From: UBA4658 sp002405485
GTDB lineage: Bacteria > Planctomycetota > Phycisphaerae > Phycisphaerales > UBA1924
Length of the DNA stretch: 64,000 nucleotides
Direction of reading: 5' to 3'
Assembly: GCA_036823255.1 (NCBI GenBank)
Contig: DAISGC010000003.1
Coordinates: 1-64,000, forward strand
Part shown: positions 54,366 to 63,654 of the stretch, piece by piece
Position numbering within the stretch: the first letter of the stretch is position 1
Layout of the letters: each line of letters opens with the position of its first letter
Notes under the pieces: model-generated
What the model was told of the DNA's origin: nothing
The model's database searches: none
What the model saw: only the letters and a program-made list of their open reading frames with translations
Made by a program: the position numbers and the translations under genes

Positions 54366-55226
54366 ATGGCGACGAAACCCTGGCTGGAGTCGGTGCGAGG
54401 CGGGCGATCGGCGTCGGTGAAGCTCATCGGGATGGTGCACGTCGGTGCACTTCCCGGGACGCCGAGATCAGTCGGGGGAGGCGCGGCGGGGGTGGAGAAG
54501 ATTGTTCGGCAGGCGGCTGCCGAGGCAAGGGTGTACGCCGACGCCGGGTTTGACGGGATCATCGTGGAGAACATGCACGACCGTCCGTATGTGCACGCCG
54601 GAGCGGATCATCGGCACGGACCGGAGATCGTGAGCGTGATGACGCGGTGCGTGCACGCGGTGCGTGATGCGGCGGGGCCGGACGTGGCGGTGGGCGTGCA
54701 GGTGCTCAGCGGCGGAAATCGTGAGGCTCTGGCGATCGCGCTTGCGACCGGAGCGCAGTTCATCCGGTGCGAAAACTTCGTGTTTGCGCATGTCGCCGAC
54801 GAGGGCCTTCTGGCCCGAGCGGAGGCGGGGGAGCTCCTGCGCTATCGACGGATGATCGGCGCCGAGGGCGTTGCGGTGCTGTGCGACATCAAGAAGAAGC
54901 ACGCCTCGCACGCGATCACTGCGGATGTCACGCTTGGCGAGTGCGCTGAGGCGGCGGAGTTCTTCGGGGCCGGCGGTCTGATCGTGACGGGTACGGCGAC
55001 GGGCAAGCCGACCAGCCCGGGAGATGTCAAGGAGGTTCGGGCGGCGAGCGGATTGCCGGTGCTGGTGGGCTCGGGTGTGACGCCGGAGACAACGCGTGAG
55101 CTTGTGGACGCGGGCGCCGACGCGCTCATCGTCGGGTCGTGGGTGAAGCGTGGCGGGGTCTGGACTGGGCCGGTGGACGCGCGGCGGTGCCGGGCGATGC
55201 GGAGGGCGGTCGGCGACCGGGCTTAG
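54366..55226 (+). CDS. BtpA/SgcQ family protein
   Basis: A 286-residue TIM-barrel protein. KLIGMVHVGALPGTPRS near residue 19 is the family start, with GFDGIIVENMHDRPY, VGVQVLSGGNREALA, RCENFVFAHVADEG and GLIVTGTATGKPTSPGDV following along the barrel. BtpA in cyanobacteria affects photosystem I biogenesis. Its role in heterotrophs is unknown, and some relatives (SgcQ) sit in sugar operons. ATG at 54366 has GAGAGG upstream. The 3' end overlaps the convergent AbgT gene by four bases. Confidence 0.87.
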   Translation: MATKPWLESVRGGRSASVKLIGMVHVGALPGTPRSVGGGAAGVEKIVRQAAAEARVYADAGFDGIIVENMHDRPYVHAGADHRHGPEIVSVMTRCVHAVRDAAGPDVAVGVQVLSGGNREALAIALATGAQFIRCENFVFAHVADEGLLARAEAGELLRYRRMIGAEGVAVLCDIKKKHASHAITADVTLGECAEAAEFFGAGGLIVTGTATGKPTSPGDVKEVRAASGLPVLVGSGVTPETTRELVDAGADALIVGSWVKRGGVWTGPVDARRCRAMRRAVGDRA

Positions 55227-57100
55227 CGCGGGGGCGTGAAGAACAGTGGCGAGTCGGGACCGATGGGCTGACCGGTGGAGTACCAGAGCAGCAGGAAGGC
55301 GGTCCAGGCGACGAAGAAGGCGACGGAGTACGGGAGCATGAGGGCGATCAAGCTGCCGAGGCCGGCGTTCTTCTGGTACTTCTGGAGGACGACGAGGATG
55401 ATGAGCAGATAGCTGTTGAGCGGGGTGATGATGTTCACGACGCTGTCGCCGATGCGGTAGGCGGCGGTGGTGAGTTCGGGGCTCATGCCGACCATCATGA
55501 ACATGGGGATGAAGATGGGGGCCATGACGCCGAACTTGCTGAGCATTCCGGAGAGGCAGAAGTCGCCGAAGATCACGAGCAGGACGAAGAGGACAAGGAG
55601 GACGGGGACTGGCAGATCGGCGGAGACCAGGAGCGAGCCCCCGGTGTATGCGAGCATGCGGTCGAGTTGGGTGTAGGCGAAGTAGTTGACGAACTGGCCC
55701 ATGAAGAAGGCGATGGCGAGGACTGGGACGATGCTCTTGATGCCGTGGTAGAAGCCGTCGATGAAGTCCTTCTGGGATCGGAGCGTGCCGGTGCACCAGC
55801 CGTACACCATTCCGGGGATGAGGAAGGCGAAGAAGATGATGGGGACGATGACGTGCGACCATCGGTCGCCGGGGCTTTCAGCAAGTGAGGCGGAGCGTCT
55901 GGTCTGGGCCTCGGAGATGACCAGGGGCTCGACGGCGAGGACGTCGTGGCGCGGCGCCTTGGCGGCGAGTTCGGGGAGGGGTTCGGTCTTCCCGGGTTCG
56001 GCGATGGGCGTTTCCTTGACGATGGCGTGATGGACGATGACGCGTCCGTTGGGGAGCGTGGGCTGACCGACGCCGTTCAGGGGCGCGCCGGGGATGAAGA
56101 TCAGGGCGGCGAAGAGGCCGAGCACGAGGGTCTTGGCAAGCAGGGCCCAGACCAGGCCGCGCTTCTCGGAGGCGGAGAGCGCCATGTCGGCGAGCGTGGC
56201 GGCGGCTCCGGAGCCATCGGAGGCGGGGTCAAGGAGAGTTGCGGCCTTCTTCTTCATGAGCCGCGGCTCGACGAGGAGATCGGTGACGATCCAGCCGGCG
56301 ATCATGACGATGACGGCGGACCCGGCCTTGAAGTAGGCGTTGTGGAGGATGTTCACGCCGTAGAGCGGGTCGATGACTCGAGCGGCGTCCTGGGCGAAGC
56401 CGGTGAGTGCTCCGTCACCCCCTGTGGGGAAGAACCCGGCGCCGAAGCCGCCCGCGACGCCGGCGAACGCCGCGGCCAGGCCGGCCACGGGGTGTCGGCC
56501 GACGGCAAGGTACAGGGCGGCGGCCAGAGGCGGGAGGATGATGTACCCGGCATCGCTGGCGACGGAGGAGTTGGCGCCGATGAGGACGATGACGGGGGTG
56601 AGGAGTTTCTTGGGCGTGATGAAGGCGAGGGCGCGCATGAGTGCGCCGAAGAAGCCGAACTTCTCGGCCAGGCCGATGCCGAGCATGGCGACGAAGATGA
56701 GCCCCAGAGCCGGGAGTCCGGTGAAGTTGCGGAGCATGGACGAGAGCGCCCAGTAGATGCCGTCAGCGTTGAGGAGACTGCGGGGGGCGATAGGGTCGCC
56801 GGTTTTCTCCAGGGTGATTTCGGGCCGGCCGCTCGGACCGACCTTGGGGATGAGGATCGGCTTGCCGTCGCTCCCGAGGACAGGAGAGCCGGAGGCATCG
56901 AGCTTCTCAACGAGGACGGGCTTTGGAGTGACGGGCTGGACTGTCCATCCGGCCCAGTCGCCGATGGCGGCGACGGCGACGACCAGCGCGGCGAGGATGA
57001 CGAAGATGATCGCGGGCTCGGGGAGCTTGTTCCCGATGCGCTCGATGAGGTCGAGGATGTTGGCTCGCGAAGCGGGAGAGCTTTGGGGCTGCGATGACAT
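55223..57100 (-). CDS. AbgT family transporter
   Basis: A 625-residue membrane protein of the AbgT (p-aminobenzoyl-glutamate) transporter family. It has more than ten helices, with GNKLPEPAIIFVILAALV at TM1, GANSSVASDAGYIILPPLAA and HPVAGLAAAFAGVAGGFGA in the first half, and FGDFCLSGMLSKFGVMAPIFIPM and DSVVNIITPLNSYL in the second. It has an Asp/Glu/Pro-rich soluble insertion (about 345-425) between the halves. Known members import p-aminobenzoyl-glutamate or export antifolates, so either direction is possible. The ATG at 57100 has AGGAG about 11 bases upstream. Downstream of top6B in the same direction. Confidence 0.88.
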   Translation of the reverse strand: MSSQPQSSPASRANILDLIERIGNKLPEPAIIFVILAALVVAVAAIGDWAGWTVQPVTPKPVLVEKLDASGSPVLGSDGKPILIPKVGPSGRPEITLEKTGDPIAPRSLLNADGIYWALSSMLRNFTGLPALGLIFVAMLGIGLAEKFGFFGALMRALAFITPKKLLTPVIVLIGANSSVASDAGYIILPPLAAALYLAVGRHPVAGLAAAFAGVAGGFGAGFFPTGGDGALTGFAQDAARVIDPLYGVNILHNAYFKAGSAVIVMIAGWIVTDLLVEPRLMKKKAATLLDPASDGSGAAATLADMALSASEKRGLVWALLAKTLVLGLFAALIFIPGAPLNGVGQPTLPNGRVIVHHAIVKETPIAEPGKTEPLPELAAKAPRHDVLAVEPLVISEAQTRRSASLAESPGDRWSHVIVPIIFFAFLIPGMVYGWCTGTLRSQKDFIDGFYHGIKSIVPVLAIAFFMGQFVNYFAYTQLDRMLAYTGGSLLVSADLPVPVLLVLFVLLVIFGDFCLSGMLSKFGVMAPIFIPMFMMVGMSPELTTAAYRIGDSVVNIITPLNSYLLIILVVLQKYQKNAGLGSLIALMLPYSVAFFVAWTAFLLLWYSTGQPIGPDSPLFFTPPR

Positions 57101-57241
57101 GCGATCGATGCTCCTGTGCGCAGGCCGAGAACCGACACGCGCGAGGACGGCTGGGCGGAATCGAACAGGGTATCGCCGACGCCGAGCGGATCAGAAAGCG
57201 GGCAAAGATGTCCTCTGATATGGGCGACTGTGGTGCGTCGA

Positions 57242-59569
57242 TCAGAAGAGCTTTGGTCCCTCGTCGACCGGCACGAGCTTGCCGTTCACCAGCCGGAGCT
57301 TGGGCTTGGTGGCGGGCTGCTGGGCGGCTTGGGCCGACGGCTTGCCGGACGACTGGCGAGGGGCGGGCTTGGATTTTTCCGGCCTTGGGTCCTGCGTTGA
57401 GGACTTGGTTCGCTTGGGCTTGGTGCCGGAGCGTCGAGGGCCGTCGAGATCGATGAGCTTCGGCTCGTCGCCATCCATGGCGGCGACCTTGAGCATGGCG
57501 GCTTCGCGTTTGGATTGCACGAACGGGTTGCCGGCGTCGGACGCGCCCTTGGTGGCGGGGTTGCGCCGATCGGAAGGCGTGAGATCGGGCGCGGGGGCTT
57601 CGACGATGATGACGCCTTCCTGGTCGGCGGGATCTTCGTCCTTGACTTTCTTGCCTTCGTCGTCGAGCTGGAGGTCGGCGATGGCGGTGCGTTTGCGGGC
57701 CTGGGCGAGGAGGGTGTCGTAGAGCTTTTTGGTCTCGACGCCGTTGATGGCGTTGATGGCCTGAGCGATCTCCCCGATGTAGCGTTCGAAGATGTCTCTG
57801 CGGGCGGCCTCGCGCTTCATTTTGAGGCGTTTGCGGAGATATGCGCCGAGCTTTCGGCCGCACTCCATGAGCGCGAGCTTCATCTCCTTGCGGATTTCGT
57901 CATAGTCGGCGATGGCCTCCTTGCTTTCGCTGGTGAAGGGGACCCAGACGCTGGCCATGTGGATCATGATGACGATGGGACCGGCGGGGACGCCGCCGCG
58001 GGGCTGCTGGAGGTCGTAGTTGCGCCAGTTGGTCTCCCCGACGGCCTTGAAGCTGGAGCAGGCGGACTGCTGGAAGAGGAGTGGGACGCGGTTGGCAAAG
58101 CGGATGACGCGAGCGGGCTCGGCGCCGCCGGAGCCGGAGTCTTCGGCGTTGCCACCGGTCGGACCGAGCTCTCCGCCGAAGGCGATGGCGGCCTCGATGA
58201 GGAACGGTCGGCCTCGGTAGATCTCCGGCTGCCTGCTGGATGCGGCGTAAAACTCGGCGCGGACGCCCTTGAACATGCCCTTCAGGAGTTGCTGGACGCC
58301 GATCGGGGCGAGGCAGTCGGTGGGCGGGGGCGGGAGCTTGGAATCCTGGAGGATCTTGAAGAGCTTCTCGGCGGTGGCGTGGTCGACGTCACCGATCTTG
58401 GCTCGGCTAGAGAGCCCGACGGCCTTGCAGAACTCCCCCGCACTTTGCGCGCTGACGCGGCTGAACTTGTCCTGGAGGAAGTTGTAGAGCGTGTAGCCCT
58501 GGTCTTCCTGCTCGGCTTCCTTGAGCATCTGCAGGAGGATGCCCAGCTCGATGCCCTTGGGATGGGGCATGATCTCCTTGGTTTCGGGCGGGAGCTCGTT
58601 GATGGCCCGCGGGAAGACGATCACGCCGGATGTCTCGGTCGTGACCTGCGGCTGGGAGGGCGGAGCCGAGTCGCTCTGGACGGACTCCGGGGACGCTTTG
58701 TCGGGGGCCTTGTCCTTGCGGCGGGAGAGATCCTGTTCCTCAACGTCGTCGGCGGTCACGCGGCTGGGCGGGACGAAGGTGATGCGAGCGTGGGGGTTTG
58801 CGATCGCGGTGAGTTCCAGGACCTCGTCGACGGAGCCGCGACCCTTCTGGTAGCGGCCTTCGAGCTCCACGGTGACGCTGGTGCCGGTGGGATAGTGCTT
58901 TGGAGAGAGGAAGTCGCCGGTGGCGGCGAGCTCGCGCGTGCCGGGGGTCAGATCGCGGAGGCGAGCCAGGGGAAAGTCGTCGGTCTCCTCGTCGACGGTG
59001 ACCTCGGCCCGGTTGGTCTTGGTGTTCATGGCCAGCTCGATGTGGTGAGCGGGCTTGTGGGCGCTTGGGCGGGTCTGGATGAGCATGGGCTTGCCGGTGG
59101 TGATGAGCCCGTACATGCCCGCCGCGGAGATGCCGATGCCCTGCTGCCCTCTGGACATCTTCAGACGGTGGAACTTGGACCCGTAGAGGAGGCGGCCGAA
59201 GACGTTCTCGACCTGCTTCTTGACGATTCCCGGACCGTTGTCGACAACGGTGATGCGGTAGCGGGACTGCTTGGCCTCGCGGCCGCGATCGGGCTGGAGG
59301 TCCTCGATGACGACGGTGATGTCCGGGAGAATGCCGGCCTCTTCGCAGGCGTCGAGGGAGTTGTCGACGGCTTCCTTGACGGTGGTCAGGAGGGCCTTGC
59401 GTGGATTGTCGAATCCGAGGAGGTGGCGGTTCTTGGCGAAGAACTCGCTGACGGAAATGTCGCGTTGCCGCGTCGCCATGGTCTCGGCGGTGACGCGTTT
59501 GCTTGACGAACCGGTTTTGGATGTGCTCACGCTGGCGATCTCGTCCGGGTGCTTCAACAGGGTCGTCAT
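57242..59569 (-). CDS. top6B: DNA topoisomerase VI subunit B
   Basis: A 775-residue GHKL ATPase of the archaeal-type topoisomerase VI. The start segment ISVSEFFAKNRHLLGF is specific to Top6B. The ATPase has N-box KEAVDNSLDACE (65-76), G1 DNGPG (110-114) and G2 GQQGIGISAAGMYG (141-154). A linker insertion (about 280-320) is Lys/Ser/Pro rich. The H2TH/transducer part includes YTLYNFLQDKFSRVSAQSAGEF, GVQQLLKGMFKGVRAEFY and HMASVWVPFTSESKEAIADY. The last 140 residues are a Lys/Pro-rich tail. ATG at 59569 has GGAGGG six bases upstream. No A subunit gene is in the window. Confidence 0.95.
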   Translation of the reverse strand: MTTLLKHPDEIASVSTSKTGSSSKRVTAETMATRQRDISVSEFFAKNRHLLGFDNPRKALLTTVKEAVDNSLDACEEAGILPDITVVIEDLQPDRGREAKQSRYRITVVDNGPGIVKKQVENVFGRLLYGSKFHRLKMSRGQQGIGISAAGMYGLITTGKPMLIQTRPSAHKPAHHIELAMNTKTNRAEVTVDEETDDFPLARLRDLTPGTRELAATGDFLSPKHYPTGTSVTVELEGRYQKGRGSVDEVLELTAIANPHARITFVPPSRVTADDVEEQDLSRRKDKAPDKASPESVQSDSAPPSQPQVTTETSGVIVFPRAINELPPETKEIMPHPKGIELGILLQMLKEAEQEDQGYTLYNFLQDKFSRVSAQSAGEFCKAVGLSSRAKIGDVDHATAEKLFKILQDSKLPPPPTDCLAPIGVQQLLKGMFKGVRAEFYAASSRQPEIYRGRPFLIEAAIAFGGELGPTGGNAEDSGSGGAEPARVIRFANRVPLLFQQSACSSFKAVGETNWRNYDLQQPRGGVPAGPIVIMIHMASVWVPFTSESKEAIADYDEIRKEMKLALMECGRKLGAYLRKRLKMKREAARRDIFERYIGEIAQAINAINGVETKKLYDTLLAQARKRTAIADLQLDDEGKKVKDEDPADQEGVIIVEAPAPDLTPSDRRNPATKGASDAGNPFVQSKREAAMLKVAAMDGDEPKLIDLDGPRRSGTKPKRTKSSTQDPRPEKSKPAPRQSSGKPSAQAAQQPATKPKLRLVNGKLVPVDEGPKLF

Positions 59570-59710
59570 GGCTGCCCTCCGTGGCAGGTGTGTGGCCGGT
59601 CTGGATCCAGAGCGGGCCAGGAACGGGCGAACGATACTCCCCTGGGCGGGTTCGGGGGCGAACCCAGGCGCGAGCCCGGGTCCCTTGGGGCCGGGGCGGG
59701 CGAGTCAGGT

Positions 59711-61633
59711 TCACGCAGGGCCCTGCCGGTCGAGGGTCTGGGCAACGGCGAGCCGCCGAAGCCGGGGGACTTTCTTTTTCTGGTGCTCGTGCATCCGGCT
59801 CAGGATGTCGTCCAGGACACGGACCGCGTCGGTGATGTATGGCCCTTTGTTGAGCATGACGCATTCGGCGCGTTCGGCCATGGCGGCGTCGGTGATCTCG
59901 GCCCTGGATGGGCGGCCGGCGGAGGCGAGCCCTTCAAGGACCTGGGTGGCCCAGATGACCGGCACGTGGCCGGCCTCGCAGAGCCAGAGGATTTCCTCCT
60001 GCACCTCGGCGAGGCGCTCGTACCCGACCTCGACGGCGAGGTCGCCTCTCGCGATCATGACGCCGAACCGGGGCCTTTGCATGCCCGCGAGGATGATCGA
60101 TGGGAGGTTCGCGAAGGCCTGGCGCGTCTCGATCTTGGTGACGACGCCGAGCTGGTCGGCTCCGGCTTCGGCGAGCCGGGCGTGCAGGTCGAGCACGTCG
60201 GAGGCGGTGCGCACGAAGGACTGGGCGACGACGTCTGCGTGGGCGGCGATGAACTGCAACGCCGCAGCGTCGTCTTCCGTGATGGAATGCACGGGCAGTG
60301 ACGTGCCTGGAAGGTTGACGCCCTTGTCGGTACGGAGGCGATCACCGGCCGCTCGGGCGCGGGTGATGTCGACCAGGACTTCGGTGTGCTCGCCCATGCG
60401 GCGGACGCGCCGGGCGACGCCCTCTATTTTGCCGTCGTCAAACAGCACAGGGTCGCCGACCTGCACGGTCGCGAGCACCCTTGGAGGCAGGCAGGTGATG
60501 GTCGCGGCTGGGATCGGGACGGAGCGGGACGCTCGTCGATCGGAGGCGTCGAGAGCTTGACCGACCTGTGCGGCGGGATCGTCGGTCATGCGGAGCAGGT
60601 CATGCGGACGCAGAAGCACGGCCCCGGGAAGCTCCGGGAGCTGGCCGACGCGGACGATGGTCTCCTGGGCGCCGGAAGGAACGCGCAAGCGCGTGCCGGC
60701 GAGGATGTACGCCGTGCGCTCGATCTGTGCGACGATGCCGCCCGGATGGACGTCCCTGACGAGCATTCGGCGCCGGCTGCCTCTGGCGTCGACGAATCGG
60801 ATGAACGAGTCGGGGGTGACGCGGAGTTCGCCTGGACGAGCGTCGAGGGGAAGCTGCACGTCGCAGTCATCCGGGAGGGACGCGTTTCCAAGTCGATCCG
60901 GAGGCGCATAGCAGAGCCCGAGCAGGACCGGCCGGGTGACGCGTCCGAGTTCGTCGCGGAGCGGACGGACCTTGAGCACCCGTGGCCCGGGCGGGAGCGG
61001 GCCGACACGGACCTTCGGCCCGGCAAGGTCCATGAGGACTCGGCAGATTCGGCCGCGGCGCTTCGACTCGCGTCGCACGCGCCGGATGATCCTGGCCCAG
61101 ACATCCTGATCGTCGTGGGCGCAGTTGATCCGGGCGCAGTCCATGCCCGCGTCGAGCAGGCGCGGCACCAGATGGGGATCATCGGCGGCGGTGGCGGGCA
61201 TGGTGACCAGCACGCGGACCCGGCGAGCTCCGCCGCGCGCATCAGGGGCCGGCCCGAGCAGATCTTCGGCGTGCCGAGCGATGAGGTGGTTGCCCTGGGA
61301 GATCGTGAGCCCTGGTCGGGCGGTTGCACGTCCTGCTGCGCGAGAGCGCCTGGTTGCACGGCGAGGACCAGCGGCGGCCTGAAGCATGCGGACGACGCTC
61401 TCGAGGTTCTCAAGGACGTGGCTCTCGCAGCGGCCCAGCGAGGACAATCCCATATCGCTCAGGCGATCCTGAAGGTCGCGGAGGTCACGCGTCCGGAGAC
61501 TGAGATAGTGCAGGAGGTTCTCGGCGGAACGGGTCCACGCCGAGTCGGCCCGTGCGATGTGGTCGGCATGGGAATCGGCGTAGCCGACCGCCGCGTCACG
61601 CAAGGCCGAGACCTGTGCGAGCACCCTCGTCAT
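59711..61633 (-). CDS. pyruvate kinase-like protein with N-terminal extension
   Basis: A 640-residue protein. About 130 residues of helical N-terminal extension (LLHYLSLRTRDLRDLQDRLSDMG) precede a pyruvate kinase barrel starting at RVRVLVTMPATAADD. Catalytic blocks are present: RINCAHDD, VTKIETRQAF, GVMIARGDLAVEVG and PVIWATQVLEG. DLAGPKVRVG has Lys and Val where potassium-dependent enzymes have Glu and Thr, and RINCAH has Ala in place of the Ser ligand. The C-terminal allosteric domain is absent. The start is uncertain: ATG at 61633 is chosen, and an ATG at 61687 would add an Arg-rich peptide. Confidence 0.8.
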   Translation of the reverse strand: MTRVLAQVSALRDAAVGYADSHADHIARADSAWTRSAENLLHYLSLRTRDLRDLQDRLSDMGLSSLGRCESHVLENLESVVRMLQAAAGPRRATRRSRAAGRATARPGLTISQGNHLIARHAEDLLGPAPDARGGARRVRVLVTMPATAADDPHLVPRLLDAGMDCARINCAHDDQDVWARIIRRVRRESKRRGRICRVLMDLAGPKVRVGPLPPGPRVLKVRPLRDELGRVTRPVLLGLCYAPPDRLGNASLPDDCDVQLPLDARPGELRVTPDSFIRFVDARGSRRRMLVRDVHPGGIVAQIERTAYILAGTRLRVPSGAQETIVRVGQLPELPGAVLLRPHDLLRMTDDPAAQVGQALDASDRRASRSVPIPAATITCLPPRVLATVQVGDPVLFDDGKIEGVARRVRRMGEHTEVLVDITRARAAGDRLRTDKGVNLPGTSLPVHSITEDDAAALQFIAAHADVVAQSFVRTASDVLDLHARLAEAGADQLGVVTKIETRQAFANLPSIILAGMQRPRFGVMIARGDLAVEVGYERLAEVQEEILWLCEAGHVPVIWATQVLEGLASAGRPSRAEITDAAMAERAECVMLNKGPYITDAVRVLDDILSRMHEHQKKKVPRLRRLAVAQTLDRQGPA

Positions 61634-61781
61634 CGCCTGGCGACGCGATGCACCGTTTCGGCGTGGAGAGCGGAGTCTGCCGGGCATGGCTCATGCTACA
61701 CCGCGGAGACTGCGTGACTGCGCCCGGGAATGTCCGATGGCCGTGCCGACGAAAGCGGAGTCGAGGGCGGGCGGATCGTGG

Positions 61782-61922
61782 CTACTGCCAATACGTCCAG
61801 AGCACGAGCACAAGAGTGGCGACTGTCACCAGAGCGGCGAAGATCCTGGCGGCTCCCCCGGGTCTTGGCGGAGCGTCGCCGAAACCGCCTCGATAGGTGC
61901 GTCCGCCGGGCCAACGATTCAT
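61782..61922 (-). CDS. small single-helix membrane protein
   Basis: A 46-residue protein with a basic/Gly/Arg-rich start (MNRWPGGRTYRGGFG) and one C-terminal hydrophobic helix (IFAALVTVATLVLVLWTYW). It resembles the small tail-anchored proteins often missed in annotation. It lies upstream of the pyruvate kinase-like gene on the same strand, with the divergent DUF1573 gene starting 57 bases away. No clear ribosome site, so it is a tentative call based on topology. Confidence 0.45.
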   Translation of the reverse strand: MNRWPGGRTYRGGFGDAPPRPGGAARIFAALVTVATLVLVLWTYWQ

Positions 61923-61979
61923 GAACGGGATATCGGTCCCTGCCAGCAGAGAGTCCACTATTCGGCCGATGGAGGGTCC

Positions 61980-63134
61980 ATGCGTCAGATCTGTGAGCTG
62001 CTCGTGCCCGCCGGTCTTGCGGCCCTGATCGGCGCCGGACCATCGTTCGGCGCGTCTGTCGGAGGACTGCCCGTTGGCGGCGCGTCTGCTGGTGGCGTCG
62101 GGGTTCACGCAAGCGGCGTGGCAGAGTCGGCCAAGGGCGTGGAGCCGCCCAAGGGCGTCACACTCCAGACGGGCGACGGCACGCTCGTGGTGAGCCAGCC
62201 GTCGGTCGACCTGGGCGTGCACTCCGATACACATCCGATCCTCCACGCGTTCACCGTGACCAATGCGTCGTCGAGGCGGGTTCGGCTGGAGCTGTCGTTC
62301 TGCCACTTCTGCACGCCGCCGGAACTTGGCAAGGCCGAGCTCGATGCCGGGGAATCGACATCGCTGCTGATGGAGATCGATCCGTCGGGGCGGACCGGCG
62401 AGGTTCGTGCCAATGCCACGATCACCGCGGCGGGGCTGCCAGCATCCGCGGTGATGGTGGGCGTGAAGGCGGACATTCAGCCGCGGGTGTGGGTCGAGCC
62501 GCTGCAGTTCTTTCCTCGCGTGGTGCGAGGTGAGGCCACGAGCCTCCGAGCGGTGGTGACGGGCAGATCTGCGGGATTCGCGGTCACCAAAGTGGAGAGC
62601 GATCATCCGTCAGTCTCGGCGTCGGCACGCCCGGCACGCGAGCGGGCGCAGCCCGGGGGCGGCAAGGTGTACGACTGCGAACTGGACATCCTTTTGCCGG
62701 CGGAGATGGCTCTCGGGCGGTTTGCCGCCCGGCTGACTGTGCACACCAACGATGCCGAAGCGCAGAGCAAGTACATCACCATTGACGGCGAGGCGGTCGG
62801 TCGTGTTTCGGCGCAGCCTTCGAGGGTCGGCGTGCGTGTGACGACCGGAGCGGTCTTCGGGGCGACGTTCGAGATCGCAACGGCGGACCGTCGCACGCCG
62901 CTGGTCATCGAGCAGGTGGATGTGCTGGCACGCGACGAGGCCGGGAGCGTGGCCCTGGACGTCGTGCCCGGGCCCGATCCGTCGATGATGTACGTGCTGG
63001 TGAGCGGCACGGCCCCCATGCGGGATCGGGCCGCGAGCGACCTGGGCGTCGTGGTGATCGCCCGCGCCGGCCCGAACGGAGAGGCGGAGTCCATCACGCT
63101 GCCCATCACGCTGGTCGTGCAGCTTCCACAGTGA
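61980..63134 (+). CDS. exported DUF1573 protein
   Basis: A 384-residue protein. Signal peptide (about 1-24), then a Gly/Ala/Val repeat-like segment (SVGGLPVGGASAGGVGV) and a DUF1573-type beta-sandwich (about 60-160) with VDLGVHSDTHPILHAFTVTNAS and SFCHFCTPPELG. Two more beta-rich segments follow. DUF1573 proteins are exported and common in planctomycetes and bacteroidetes, without known function. ATG at 61980 has GGAGGG closely upstream. Convergent with the YraN gene. Confidence 0.82.
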   Translation: MRQICELLVPAGLAALIGAGPSFGASVGGLPVGGASAGGVGVHASGVAESAKGVEPPKGVTLQTGDGTLVVSQPSVDLGVHSDTHPILHAFTVTNASSRRVRLELSFCHFCTPPELGKAELDAGESTSLLMEIDPSGRTGEVRANATITAAGLPASAVMVGVKADIQPRVWVEPLQFFPRVVRGEATSLRAVVTGRSAGFAVTKVESDHPSVSASARPARERAQPGGGKVYDCELDILLPAEMALGRFAARLTVHTNDAEAQSKYITIDGEAVGRVSAQPSRVGVRVTTGAVFGATFEIATADRRTPLVIEQVDVLARDEAGSVALDVVPGPDPSMMYVLVSGTAPMRDRAASDLGVVVIARAGPNGEAESITLPITLVVQLPQ

Positions 63135-63161
63135 TCGGGGATGATGGATGCCCGCGGGCGG

Positions 63162-63641
63162 CTATGCGCCGCGCTCAACCCGAATGACGCCGGGCCAATG
63201 CCGAATGGTCGGGGGCGATCCCGCGGATCCGATCTCCACCGCGACGACGTCGATGCGCACCAGGGTCGGGTTCCAGCCGTTGGCCCGAGTCAGGTGGTCG
63301 ACGACCGTGACGAGCTTTCGTCGCTTGTGGGCCGTGATGGCCGCCTCGGGTGGCGGCGTGGCCGCGGCGGGCCCGATGCGGCGGGCCTTGACCTCGACCG
63401 CGACGATGGTGCATTTGTCCGGCTCGATGGCCAGAATGTCAAGCTCGCCCATTGGCGCGACCAGATTGCGGGAGACGATGCGATAGCCAGAACGCTTGAG
63501 AAACGCCGCGGCCAGCCGCTCGCCTTCGAGCCCGAGCGGGTCGCGTTCTCCCGCAAAGCGGGTGTCCTGATCACAAACCCAGGCCCACAGGCGTGAGCAC
63601 GCGGCGAGGAGCGGGAGTTTCGGTGATGCGGACGCGGGCAT
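63162..63641 (-). CDS. YraN family (UPF0102) nuclease-fold protein
   Basis: A 159-residue protein with the YraN pattern LEGERLAAAFLKRSGYRIVSRNL, PMGELDILAIE, IVAVEVKARR (the D-x-n-ExK arrangement of the PD-(D/E)XK fold) and RIDVVAVEIG. Function is not established; a role in nucleic acid processing is assumed from fold. ATG at 63641 is chosen since a start at 63683 would overlap the upstream gene. That gene (parvulin-like) stops 13 bases upstream, so the two are probably co-transcribed. Confidence 0.85.
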   Translation of the reverse strand: MPASASPKLPLLAACSRLWAWVCDQDTRFAGERDPLGLEGERLAAAFLKRSGYRIVSRNLVAPMGELDILAIEPDKCTIVAVEVKARRIGPAAATPPPEAAITAHKRRKLVTVVDHLTRANGWNPTLVRIDVVAVEIGSAGSPPTIRHWPGVIRVERGA

Positions 63642-63654
63642 GCGAGGAGGCGAC

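Noticed and set aside
57515..59506. Open frame of 663 codons antisense to top6B
   Set aside because: Asp/Gly/Glu-rich translation typical of the antisense of a basic protein; no family resemblance.
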